NCBI GenBank assembly: GCA_020152595.1
Contig: JAIGNY010002799.1
Span: forward strand, 1 to 64,000
DNA from: Chiridota heheva
Taxonomy: Eukaryota; Echinodermata; Holothuroidea; Apodida; Chiridotidae
Direction of reading: 5' to 3'
Length of the DNA stretch: 64,000 nucleotides
Shown: one piece after another, positions 34,290-44,785 of the stretch
Layout: each line of letters begins with the position of its first letter
Numbering within the stretch: position 1 is the stretch's first letter
Translations under genes and position numbers: made by a program
Notes under the pieces: generated by a model
Databases searched by the model: none
What the model saw: only the letters and a program-made list of their open reading frames with translations
What the model was told of the DNA's origin: nothing

Positions 34290-34562
34290 TGCTCTTCCAG
34301 TCCAAATTTCAGGTAAAGTTTGCTCCTCTTCTCTCGATCTTAGCTTTCTGGTTTTTAGTTCACGTGTTTTACTCAATCTCCCCCTGTTTTCTTTCCTTCT
34401 TACCTCTGGAATGATCTAGCCTCTCAGGCACAATTTGACCCTCGCTGGCACAATTTGACCCTCGGTGGCACAATTTGACCCTCGCTGGCACAATTTGACC
34501 CTCGCTTGCACAATTTGACCTTCCCTGTTGTGGTGTTGTTAAGCTCTCATCAAACAAACAAA
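34290..34562 (+). mobile_element. 3' end of the I/Jockey-like LINE, with 20-bp array
   Basis: Matches the 3' end of the LINE at 39290-43895 (TACCTCTGGAATGATCTAGC, GGCACAATTTGACC, then CATCAAACAAACAAAC). In this copy GGCACAATTTGACCCTCGCT has expanded to about five 20-base units (34430-34525), whereas the 43.8-kb copy has one. This looks like a minisatellite born inside a truncated LINE. Confidence 0.75.
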
Positions 34563-34889
34563 CTTTTTAAACAGATAAATCCAAATTATAGAGGTTTGAT
34601 TTGAAGGAAGATAAATAGATCATGTGTGGACTGGCAAGGTTGGACCAATGAAAGAAGCACCACTTGCTTCTTATTATTCTTCAATCATTAAATCTTCATT
34701 TCTTCAAGAAATTAAAACTGCGGATTTATTGTTTTGCCTAGTTTTAAAAGTTTGCTACCAGTCCTCATTTCAATCCACTCCTGGACTCATTCAACCCATT
34801 GTTTGTACCGGGTCCTACACCCACCAATCGTTCTTGCAAAGATGAAATCATCTATGTTTTCTTAGGGTTGCCAAGAGAATCACAGGGCC

Positions 34890-35030
34890 TAGGGATATAA
34901 CTGAAAATCCGGACCCCAATATTGGAAAATTCTCAAGAGAACAAAAACAAAACAAAAATTGTCATCACCTATTTTTGTTCCAATTTTACACCATTTTTGC
35001 CATTGTCAAGCATGGATTGTCGCCAATTTC
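34890..35030 (+). repeat. Dispersed repeat G, copy 2
   Basis: Same phrases and order as 30985-31130 (CCCAATATTGGAAAATTCTC, TTTTACACCATTTTTGCCA, TTGTCAAGCATGG). Non-coding. Confidence 0.55.
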
Positions 35031-35442
35031 AAGTGGCTCCCCTAAATATCAACTGTACCCATTTCTAACACTGCTGCTTATTCTGTGGCTCACCTCATCC
35101 ACATTTACGCCACAACTGCAATGAGCAGCTTCCAGTCAAATATATTCAAGTCTGTCCCATTTCTACTCCCTCCAGAATACCCTCGCACCACTTGTACTTA
35201 TAAGTTATTGTGATACCTCTCAAGAATGGATCCAGGATTTTCAAAAAGGGAGTCCAACCTGTCCAAGCCTTGGAGTCTGAAGTCAAGTCATGAAAATGTA
35301 GTGTTAGAAGTGAATTGGTGAAATTTCAAATGGGTGGGGTACCCCTGACCCCCCTCTGGATCTGCTCTTGCCTCTCTGGCACTATATAACCTTTGCTGCA
35401 GTTGACTAGTGTCATCAATCATTCTTTCTTCTTGTCTTTCAG

Positions 35443-35508
35443 TCTCCTGCCCATAACAGATGATGGAGAAACAGTACATCAATTCCTGGTGGGTGCCAGA
35501 TACAATAG
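35443..35508 (+). CDS. Host gene, exon 6
   Basis: A 66-base exon (acceptor CTTGTCTTTCAG, donor AG/GTATGT). It enters in phase 2 and leaves in phase 2. It encodes, with split codons, DLLPITDDGETVHQFLVGAR and YN, then the first bases of an Arg codon. The acidic start continues from VDIPE in exon 5. The frame is supported on both sides. I do not recognise the domain. Confidence 0.75.
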
Positions 35509-35557
35509 GTATGTGCATGGATTGTCATGTGACTAAACAAAACATTTTGCTCCAAAC

Positions 35558-35999
35558 CGATGCAGAGAATGGAGCGTCCGTCTTTTGTTGAAATTTTGTG
35601 ACAAAATTTCATTGTCCCTAAATTGGTGTGATATTTTGTCAATTTTGTGACAAAATGTAGCAAAATGAACATGAACAGATGTATTAAAATTTGTCTGACA
35701 TTTTGTGACATGTTTTACCCCTTCACTCACACATTGGTAATTTGATGTTGCATTTTAGTGGTGGAATCCATGTTTCATGAAACAGACGACCAGATGATCC
35801 TTACTATGAGTATCTCCATTCAACTGGTCATGATGTGTGAACCTATGCCAATCAAATGTGACAGGCATAACTGATGTGACATTCTGTGCAAAGGTGCCAA
35901 AAATTATGTGACATTTGAGACTTTTTGTGACAAATTTGAAATTTTAGTGACATAAGATTTTGTGACATGCCATCAATCATCACTTCATTCTCTGCAGAT
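35558..35999. mobile_element. MITE family B, copy 2
   Basis: A ~440-base element with inverted ends (GATGCAGAGAATGGAG left, CTTCATTCTCTGCAGAT right). It is otherwise very close to 33071-33495, so the two insertions are relatively recent. It begins 50 bases after the exon 6 donor. Non-coding. Confidence 0.8.
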
Positions 36000-36136
36000 G
36001 TTATTTTGACATTCTTTCTTCCTTTGAGGTCGGGATGTTTCCTAGACCAGGGCTCACACTAGGAATTGAAACTTAAGGGGGATTTATCAGTGTGAAAAAC
36101 TAATTTATGGTCAGGATGAGGTTGATGTTTTATGTA

Positions 36137-37107
36137 CTAATTTAAGCTATGGTATACGGGACAGTACGGTGTCTCGCTCTGGAGGGGTCACCATGTACAA
36201 ATTTAAGCTATGGTATAGGGGACAGTACAGTGTCTCGCTTTGGAGGGGTCACCATGTACTAATTTAAGCTATGGTATAAGGGAGAGTACGGTGTCTCGCT
36301 CTGGAGGGGTCACCATGTACTGATTTAAGCTATGGTATAATGGATAGTACGGTGTCTGGCTCTAGAGGGGTCACCATGTACTAATTTAAGCAATGGTATA
36401 GGGGACAGTACAGTGTCTCGCTCTGGAGGGGTTACCATGTACTAATTTAAGCTATGGTATACGGGACAGTACGGTGTCTGGCTCTGGAGGGGTCACCATG
36501 TACTAATTTAAGCAATGGTATAGGGGACAGTACAGTGTCTCGCTCTGGAGGGGTCACCATGTACTAATTTAAGCTATGGTATAAGGGATAGTACGGTGTC
36601 TGGCTCTGGAGGGGTCACCATGTACTAATTTAAGCAATGGTATAGGGGACAGTACAGTGTCTCGCTCTGGAGGGGTCACCATGTACTAATTTAAGCTATG
36701 GTATACGGGACAGTACGGTGTCTCGCTCTGGAGGGGTCACCATGTACTAATTTAAGCTATGGTATAGGGGACAGTACAGTGTCTCGCTCTGGAGGGATCA
36801 CCATGTACTAATTTAAGCTATGGTATACGGGACAGTACAGTGTCTCGCTCTGGAGGGGTCACCATGTACTGATTTAAGCTATGGTGTAATGGATAGTACG
36901 GTGTCTGGCTCTAGAGGGGTCACCATGTACTAATTTAAGCAATGGTATAAGGGACAGTACAGTGTCTCACTTTGGAGGGGTCACCATGTACTAATTTAAG
37001 CTATGGTATAATGGATAGTACGGTGTCTGGCTCTGGAGGGGTCACCATGTACTAATTTAAGCAATGGTATAGGGGACAGTACAGTGTCTGGCTCTGGAGG
37101 GGTCACT
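36137..37107 (+). repeat. 61-bp satellite array, 16 units, partly dimeric
   Basis: Sixteen units of 61 bases (start GTACTAATTTAAGC, then ATGGTATA, then GTGTCTCGCTCTGGAGGGG and TCACCAT). Two main variants exist: GCTATGG...ACGGTGTCTGGCTC and GCAATGG...ACAGTGTCTCGCTC. They alternate at units 4/5, 6/7, 8/9, 13/14 and 15/16, so part of the array has a 122-base higher-order period. It lies in the intron between exons 6 and 7. Confidence 0.95.
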
Positions 37108-37611
37108 CACAAAAGTTACTATTACACTCCATAATCCCATCACACACCGATTATTTATCAATATCTCAAATACTATGACAACAAACCTTTAACTTCCAAA
37201 TATTTTTTCTCTGTTATTCAAAGAATAATTCATTACTTTGCTTTTAACAGATATTTGCTTGGATACCTAGAAATCAAGCATAAAACAAGCGGGTGACTGC
37301 ATGCACGAGTTCTCAGCCAACTTTCCCAAAAGATAATTAGTTAATTTACTGTGGCTTTATTTTGTGCTGAAGGTGTTATGCAAGAGACAAAAATGAGAAA
37401 CAGGGAAGAATGTAGGATAGGAGATGGCATGTTGGGTGATAGATGGATGTGGGTGGACAGAGAGTAGGACATGGAGGGAGGGGCAATGCATTGCCAGTAA
37501 TTAGTAGCCTAATGTCACTCCAGGGTACTTGCATTATTTGACCATGCTATTGTTAAATTTCATCTTATTTCCTATTGTTCAAGATGTACATGTTTGACCA
37601 CTAACCTCTTT

Positions 37612-38179
37612 AAAGGAATAATCCCATGTATTTGTATTTTCATACATGATAGGGGACTATGCAAGAAATAATTTGGTGTAAAACCCATGTTGATATCTCT
37701 TTCCGTTTAGGAGTTATTGCATTTAAAAAATTGTGCCAGTGTGTTGAAAAGTGAACCTCACAGTGTACAGTATGACCTAGTGTACAGTGTGATGTCATCA
37801 AGGCAAATCAAGACAAATTTGTGTATTTTTTAAAAATTAATTGCCTCTTCCTAAATTACTGGAGGCATTTTTTGTTTATTTGTTGAGATGGGGTATAACG
37901 AACACTTTATAAGAATGTGCTTTGCCCATCTGCTCATGAACTTTACATTCTTACGTAAAAGAAAAACATTTTTTTGTTTGATAGAAATACAAGGATTGTC
38001 GTGGATCTGCCTATATGACATTACATTTTACACTGCGAGGTCACTTTTTTAACACATTCCTGCAATCTTTAAAATGCACTAACTCCTAAACCCAAAAAGA
38101 TGATTTTAACATTAAACTGTTTCTTTAACAGTCTTCTATCATATATATGAAATTTGAAAATTTACAGGAATATTCCTTT
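37612..38179. mobile_element. MITE family E, palindromic element
   Basis: A ~568-base element starting AAAGGAATAATCCC and ending AGGAATATTCCTTT. Long imperfect inverted arms (~160 bases) include TTTCATA(C)ATGATAG, TTTAGGAGTTATTGCATTT and ACCTC(A/G)CAGTGTA. It resembles the element at 3054-3716 (GATAG box, GATGTCAT block). The right end lies ~50 bases before the exon 7 acceptor. Non-coding. Confidence 0.75.
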
Positions 38180-38231
38180 GAGTAAGTGACATAAATTCTT
38201 TTGAGTTTTCCTTGTTACTTATCATTAACAG

Positions 38232-38338
38232 GACACATTATCGGGATGCAAAGTGCTTAAATAACCTGGGATTGTATGTGTCACGTGACAACAGCAAGAA
38301 CTGCTTCCTCCAGTTGTCATCGAGTCATAACGATGCAG
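38232..38338 (+). CDS. Host gene, exon 7
   Basis: A 107-base exon (acceptor TTATCATTAACAG, strong donor G/GTAATT). It enters in phase 2 and leaves in phase 1, encoding THYRDAKCLNNLGLYVSRDN followed by SKNCFLQLSSSHNDA. With exons 5 and 6 it forms a compact segment of ~70 residues with conserved-looking hydrophobic, Cys and Tyr positions, probably a small folded domain of unknown type. The frame joins exon 8 in phase. Confidence 0.78.
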
Positions 38339-38411
38339 GTAATTCTTGAACTCAAAATGATACATTGCTCCTGTTATGTTTGTAGTGGCACTTGTAAGAT
38401 CTGTGGGGTCT

Positions 38412-38716
38412 ATGATGTTCATGCCTCATCTCTGGGTTCTACGGGGAAATGATGTTCATGCCCCATCTTTGGGGTCTACGGGAAATAATGTTCATGCCCC
38501 ATCTCTGGGTTCTACGGGGAAATGATGTTCATGCCCCATCTTTGGGGTCTACGGGGAAATGATGTTCATGCCCCATCTTTGGGGTCTACGGGAAATGATG
38601 GTCATGCCCCATCTTTGGGGTCTATGGGGAAATGATGTTCATGCCCCATATTTGGGGTCTACGGGAAATGATGTTCATGCCCCATCTTTGGGGTCTACGG
38701 GGATTTGATGTTCATA
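38412..38716 (+). repeat. ~37-bp minisatellite, about 8 copies
   Basis: Units of ATGATGTTCATGCCCCATCT followed by TTGGGGTCTACGGGGAA with minor changes. The array starts only ~74 bases after the exon 7 donor. Confidence 0.93.
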
Positions 38717-39289
38717 AAATGTACGCTAGTGTTAAACTTGGGATCCCCAAGGTTTAGCTGTTTCTCAGGGTCATGTGATATACCCACCCTTTCCGCCAGT
38801 GGCCTAAACGACCTCCATGAAGTGGTAGGGGTATGAGGGATCTTGTTAATATGGTTTGTGGAAAATTGGGGGCCATACCCCTTCACTCTTCCCATGGCTG
38901 TGCTGCTGCTTCCCACCCTCATGTTGCACATATAATGATATCATGAAAAGGAAAGTAGAAAATAGCTACGGCACACATTTGGGACTGTTGGGGTGTAAGT
39001 TTCTGCACTGTGGTCTGGTCTAAAACTGAAATGTTAGAGTAGGCTCTGAACCTTCACACTTTCATGAAATGTATAAAACAGTATAATATTTTGTGCATAG
39101 TTGCAACGTTTATGCTTTACATAGTGGTAACAACATGTTTCCATTGAAAAATGCAGTGATTAGTGGTTGCAACCTTGCCAAACCACTCTCAGAATGTGTT
39201 GAGAGCAATGTGATTTCCTATCTGTTCTCTCAAACTTCATTCTGATTATACTCTACCACACACTTTTGCACCTAAACTTTTGCACCTTT
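38717..39289 (+). other. Intron sequence, nothing identified
   Basis: Non-coding part of the host-gene intron between the minisatellite and the LINE. No repeat match in the window was found. Confidence 0.4.
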
Positions 39290-39486
39290 TTTCTTTTTCC
39301 GGGATTTTCTCTTTGTGGATGGGTGAATGTATTCAGTAAGATCATTCTTCTTTATTTGTCCCCTCCTGTTGTGACCAGGCCTACACGCCCTTATCGGTAC
39401 TTGTACAGTGGGGCTCGTATAGTAGTTCCGCGACTCTTTTTTTCTAGTTGCCTCGGGTCTCCCGGCCCTTTGTATTTTTTTCCAAC

Positions 39487-41350
39487 ATGACCAAATGCTT
39501 CTGCCTTGACCTTGGCTCTCTCTCTCCTCCCCATGACCTACCTGCTACCTCCATTGACCATTCCTCAGCCCCAGTCCCCTAAATTGTAATTATTCAGGCC
39601 ACCAACAAACCAGAGTTTTAAAAGCGTTTTCCCCTTCCTCATCCACAAGATGCTCCACGGCCTTGTCGGTACGCTCCCCAAGGTTTCTATCCTTACCTCA
39701 AATCTGGCGATCTCCTGGTGCATTGCACCAGGGACAATCAAGCCACCACCCTCCTTACCACCAGAATCTTAGCTAATACTAGTATTGACATAACAGTCAC
39801 TCCCCACCATTCCCTGAACTCCACCAAAGACTTCATCAGAAATGAAGACCTTGTTGAGGAACTTGCGGGCCAGAGATTGCGTTAACGACAAATTTGCCGT
39901 ATATTACGCCATGACTGAAATTTCTTACGACACAGGTTGTACCTGCGTCGTAAGATTTAGATATAGCATGTGGAATTTTACGCCAGAGTTTTTCATTAAC
40001 ATAACCAAAATCATGAACAGCTTACCTCTGATGCGATTTAAAGTTTTATTTCACACAAAAATGATTTCGAATTACTTATAAATAAAAGAAAAATGACACA
40101 ACTAGGAGATAGTAACGACCAAATGATTCAACATGCCCGTAGTGCTGCCATAAACACATATCTGCATATAGGCTAGTACATAGGCCCCATGCATGATGTA
40201 CGTACACTGTACAGCGTATGTGAAAGTTTTGATGTTGTTTTGATTGCAAGCTGTCAATTGTCAACGACATTATTAGCTAGGATTTAATTTTCCTCCTGTA
40301 TTGTGTTGATGGTGTATCTGTAAAGTAATCAGTCTGCAAATCAGATTACTATACTGTAAAGAAGTAGGCGTGTTCAAGATCTGAATAGTATATTGTCGTT
40401 GACAATTAGTAAAAGTTTACTAAAACCTCATGAAAGTTTGGATACGATAAACAAAAGTATTTTCTAGTTTATTTTGGGATTGTTAAGTCAAATTTCATGA
40501 CTCAACAATCAACATTATACAAGGATTGGGTATAAACTTTTTCGTAATATTCTTTATGATAATAATAGTCCGATTTTGTTAAGTTTTTGGTATTTTAAGC
40601 GCAATTTTCATTCACTTTAGCGAGGCAGGCCTACACAAGTGTGTTGTGTTTACAATTACTTGCATGCTTCGCTAGCGCGCAATGCCCTGTACATTACGCA
40701 ATGCCCTGTACATACGACGGCAAATTGACAAAATACGCCAAACTTCAATGGCTTGTCGTAAGCAAATACGCCAGGCAAAAAATTATAATGCAACCTCTGT
40801 TGCCAGCCAACACGTCACTAAGGCCCGTTGTCTCGTCCTCCAGAGAGACGGTGCCAAAACACCCACCAATACCATCTTCCTGACTTGCCACACCAACTCT
40901 CCCCTCCCACATCATTGCTGGCTATCTGAGAACCCCAGTCGCCCCCTACATTGCCATCCCTCTCCACTGTCATAAGTGCCAGAGGTATGGCCATATAAAA
41001 ATGCTACAGCCAAGCACGCTTTGGCAACTGTGGAACCTCGGATCATGACAATGCCTCTTGCACCAACACCCAACACTGCACCAATTGCGACGGTACTCAC
41101 TCAGCCAACCATCCCTCCTTCTCAAAAGACTGCCCCACCTGGCATCAGGAAAAACAGATAACTAAACTGAAAACCCTAAATCCCAGCACCACTTACCTGG
41201 AGGCCAGGAAGCAATTCCTCGCTTCCCTCCACACCAAACCTTCCTACTCGAGCACAGTCGCCTCAAACACTAATACTGCCCCCCTAACACAACTAAAGAT
41301 GACTCACGTGCCCAAACCAACCTCACCTGGCTCTTTTCTTACCAAATCGT
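39487..41350 (+). pseudogene. LINE ORF1 (gag-like, zinc knuckles), interrupted
   Basis: The N-terminal part (39487 to about 39885) includes SGDLLVHCTRDNQATTLLTT and SLNSTKDFIRNEDLVEEL, typical of LINE gag-like ORF1. A foreign ~0.9-kb stretch then interrupts. The frame resumes near 40800 (RCLVLQRDGAK), and after a frame change CHKCQRYGH marks the first zinc knuckle. Another shift leads to a region with NCGTSDHDNASC, CTNCDGTHSANH and KDCPTWHQEKQ. ORF1 proteins of this kind bind the element's RNA. Confidence 0.75.
39890..40785. other. Sequence inserted in LINE ORF1
   Basis: About 0.9 kb that does not continue the ORF1 protein. It contains a 14-base inverted repeat (AATTGTCAACGACA at about 40256 and its complement at about 40394). 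Its outer parts share inverted words (GCCGTATATTACGCC, ACGCCAAACTTCAATGGC, TTACGACA). It may be a MITE, but clear terminal repeats and a target duplication were not established. Confidence 0.4.
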
Positions 41351-41734
41351 AAGCCCGTCACATATGCCAACAACCCAACCGCACCCATTACACAAACCAC
41401 CTCCACCGCCACCTCTCTCCCAACCTTCCTTCCTTTTCTAAGACCCCCCCCCATCCCCTACACCAACAACTCAAATGTTATCAAAACTCAAGCCAACCTG
41501 GCCAACAAACCAACAAACAGCCCACCATCCAAACCCACATGTATGACACTGAATAAAGCAAGAATTGTTCGATTACAGAACCCACCGAACATACTTCTCG
41601 TCCAATTTTCAAAAACAACCGCGCCTAAAGAAACGGGAACAGATACAAAGAAAAAACAAACCAACCCAGACAAAATTGATCTTCCTCCAGATAACCCCAC
41701 GCCTCTTTATGGCATACAACAGAAAGAATTACAA

Positions 41735-43860
41735 TAACACTCACAACATTATACAATGGAACATTAGGAGCCGTAAGTCCAACTCGGAATAATTGACCTT
41801 CTGGCCACAACCTTCAACCCGGTCGTCTTCTGCCAACCAGAAACCTTCTTGAAAACCACTGACCATTATTCTTTCAATAACTTTTCTTGCTACCATAAAC
41901 ATCAAGAGGACGCCTACTCTCTTCAACCTGAGCATTAACAACATTGCAGACAACCTTGGCCCCAACTTCAAATGTGCCCTCTATGTGGACGGCTTCACCA
42001 TCTTCTACTCCTCCCGTAGCTTTTCTCTTGTCGAAAATAGGCTCCAACTTAGCCTCAACCAGCTGCAGGACTGGTGCAACAATATAGAGGTTTTAAATTC
42101 TCTAAAGACAAGACAGCCTGCATGCACTTCTGTCATTTCAACAAGCTCCACCCCAAGATTGCTCAATGGTAATCACATCCCTAAAGTTGACCATACTTAG
42201 TTCCTGGGTATAACCATAGACCCCAAGCAACACATCACCAACCTGAAAGAGAAATGCAACAGCTCCCTCAACATTCTCCGCCTCCTCTCCAACACCACTT
42301 GGGGGCGGACCCCCACGCTCTCCTCAAAATCTTCAAGCTCACCATTCGTGCCAAGCTCAACTATGGCAATATTGTCAACTGTGCCGCTCACAACTCTTAC
42401 CTCAACCACATCAACACTATCCAAAATGAAGACCTGAGGCTTTGCCTGAATGCCTACAAGACCTTCCCCATCACCAGCCTTCACAATAAAGCCAACAAAC
42501 CCCCTTTCCTACTAGGGTGTAGAAAGCTTAGCCTTTCCTATGCTTCTAGAGCTCACCATTCGTGCCAAGCCCGACTATGGCAATATTGTCAACTGTGCCG
42601 GGGTCTAGGGTTAGACCCAGGAATTTAGTCTTTTAGTCCTCACCAACACTCAAAACCCTGTGTACAACCTCACTAGGTACCCCAATTTCTCCACCCTCTT
42701 TGATAGGACTAAAACCCTACTCCCATTATTCAGCTTACGCATCAAACCCGACCTCCACCATCTCGGCATCAAACCGGCCACTCTTGGCACCTTCTCCTGG
42801 CCCACTTTTCCTCCCTTGGCCATTCCCTCCTTTCCATGCACCTGGGCCTCCCCCCTTCCACTCATCACAAAACCCAAACCCACCCCAATCTCTTTATCAA
42901 CCTCCACAACCAAATCAAAGACCAACTCTCAAAATACACCTTCATCTATACTGATGGCTCCAAGGAAGGCGACAAGACAGCTGCTGCTACCATCATCCAA
43001 GACATCACCCTCAGTAGCAGGGTTCCCAACTACTTGTCCATCTTCTCGGCCTAGACCAAGGCCATTCTACTCGCCTGCAACTATACTGAGTACTTTCCGT
43101 TTCGCCACTTTGTCATCTTCTCAGACTCCAAGTCTGTCATTACTTCTTTACTCAACCTTAAGTGGGATGACCCCACATCACACCTCCTCCCCAGTAAACT
43201 CTTCCCCCTTCCCACAGGAAAAGTATACTTTTCTTTTGGATACCTAGCTATGTTGGCATCCCCGGCAATGACAGAGTTGATTCAGCTGCTAAGCTTGCCC
43301 TCAACCTCCCCCCTACCTCCTTTCCCAATGCTCTTTCTGACATCAAACCGCTTATTGCTTCCCTTAATCGTGACCGCTGACAAACCTCATGGGACTCCCA
43401 ATTTGATAACAAACTCCACGACATCCAGCCTACCATTCTGACCAAACCCACCATCCACAATCTCTCCCGTATTGACAGTGTCCACATTACCCGCCTTAGC
43501 ATAGGTCACACCCACGTCACTCACTCCCACCATCTTACTGGTTTCCCCACCCCTCTGCAACAATTGCCATTGCCCCCTCATAGTCCACCACATCGTCCTT
43601 GCCTGCTCCCTGTACAACCTTCCCAGAGCTTCCATCTCCCCACAACTCAAAAGCTGAGCTCTTCCAGAAAAAAAAAACCGGATTTAGTCCTCCTCTCCCT
43701 CTACCTACATTTACTCCTTTTTTTACACCCCTGCACTTCCTCTTTCGATCCCAGCTTCCTGGCTCTTAGCCCCCATACTTCTCTCAGACTCCTCCGTTTT
43801 TCTTTTTTTCCCACCTCTGGAATGATCTAACCTCTCGGGCACAATTTGACCCTTGCTGTC
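41735..43860 (+). pseudogene. LINE ORF2 remnants (EN start, RT end, RNase H)
   Basis: IIQWNIRS near 41750 marks the endonuclease start, followed by frame-shifted pieces (PETFLKTTDHYSFNN). After a deletion the RT palm end appears, with ALYVDGFTIFYSS (YVDG where YVDD is expected). Next come FLGITIDPKQHITNLKEKCN and the thumb region (LRLCLNAYKTFPI). RNase H follows with FIYTDGSKEGDKTA (about 42942) and FVIFSDSKSVITSLL (about 43111). Last is a C-terminal block IGHTHVTHSHLL...CNNC. Many stops. Confidence 0.82.
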
Positions 43861-43895
43861 GTGGTGCTCTTAAGCCTCATCAAACAAACAAACCA

Positions 43896-44218
43896 TTTGA
43901 AGTAACTATATATATAGGGATATCATCACGTGACTAACTCATCTGGAAGCCATTTGTGGTAAACGCCATGAGCCCCAATCAAAATCTAGATATTGAGGGG
44001 CTCAAACCACTAACACTGCAATGTTTCTATAGGGCCAATGCTAAATTTTCCATGGACCTTACACATCCCACTGCCCTACTGTGAGTGTTTATTTAAATTC
44101 CAGTTTGAATTCCATCACGTGAGGCAAAAAATATATACTAAATAAAAAGCTTGTGATGTTCAATAATCCTGCTATCATTAATATTTTCATGTTCCTATGA
44201 CATACTTTCCTGCTATAG
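43896..44218 (+). other. Intron sequence, nothing identified
   Basis: AT-rich sequence between the LINE 3' end and the exon 8 acceptor. Nothing recognised. Confidence 0.4.
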
Positions 44219-44785
44219 ATCATAGAGGCCAGCCCAACATGTCTCCGCCCGTTTACCCACCCACCAAAACATTACCATCACGCCGTCCACATTCAGTTCG
44301 ATTCCCAATCAAGTCCAAGCAGGCCTGGACAACAACTGGTGGAAGTATAGCATCAGCTCCCAACACAAGTCCAAACGACAGTCGGGAGACATTTAGCTCT
44401 GGAGCAGAATCCACAAAATCTGGTCCCAAGTCAACATTGATTGATGGAAGTCATCTTAGTCAACGCAGAGACAGTGTGGGCAGCACCAAAAGTTCCCAGA
44501 GTGATGACTCCTGTGTGCTTTGCCAAAGTGGTAAATTGGTTCAGAAGGGTTGTAATCCTGCTTGGTCTCTACCAAAAAGAAACTCTCACAATCCAGCGAG
44601 GGTGTGGTCAGGAAAGAAGTCAAACAGGGAGCCCAGGCAGTCTTTTCCAAAAGATGTGGCCAGTAACAAGACCTCTAAAAGTCTGGACATTACATCTAAA
44701 AATCGGGAAGTGAGAAAGCCACTGCATTCCTGGCAAAAGACTTATGATCATATGCTCGTCCAGCAGTACCATTTAAGGATACTTG
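44219..44785 (+). CDS. Host gene, exon 8 (large Ser/Pro/Lys-rich exon)
   Basis: A 567-base exon (acceptor TTTCCTGCTATAG, donor G/GTAAGT) entered and left in phase 1, encoding 189 residues without stop. It starts DHRGQPNMSPPVYPPTKTLP and is rich in Ser, Pro, Lys and Arg (SRRPHSVRFPIKSKQAWTTT), so probably disordered. A Cys cluster CVLCQSGKLVQKGC lies mid-exon. A possible helical end reads LHSWQKTYDHMLVQQYHLRI. Many basic and serine residues suggest phosphorylation or nucleic-acid or cytoskeletal contact, but no function can be assigned. Confidence 0.8.

Larger units (their letters stand above)
39290..43895 (+). mobile_element. I/Jockey-like LINE, internally deleted
   Basis: A two-ORF non-LTR retrotransposon in the same orientation as the host gene. 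ORF1 pieces with zinc knuckles lie at 39487-41350, the start of the endonuclease at about 41740-41930, then a jump into the end of the RT palm, RNase H and a C-terminal zinc motif (41950-43700). The 3' end reads GGCACAATTTGACC...CATCAAACAAACAAAC. Most of endonuclease and RT is missing, and numerous frameshifts and stops make it dead. RNase H plus zinc-knuckle ORF1 point to the I/Jockey group. Confidence 0.85.

Noticed and set aside
36137-37107. CRISPR-like array at 36.1-37.1 kb or at 33.6, 38.4, 47.4 or 62.1 kb
   Set aside because: Units are directly adjacent with no unique spacers, and the genome is eukaryotic with no cas genes; these are minisatellites.
42660-43247. A 195-codon Pro/Ser/Thr-rich frame in the LINE
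   Set aside because: It lies across RNase H in another frame; the RNase H motifs IYTDGSKEGD and VIFSDSKSV are read in a different frame, so this is a shadow.
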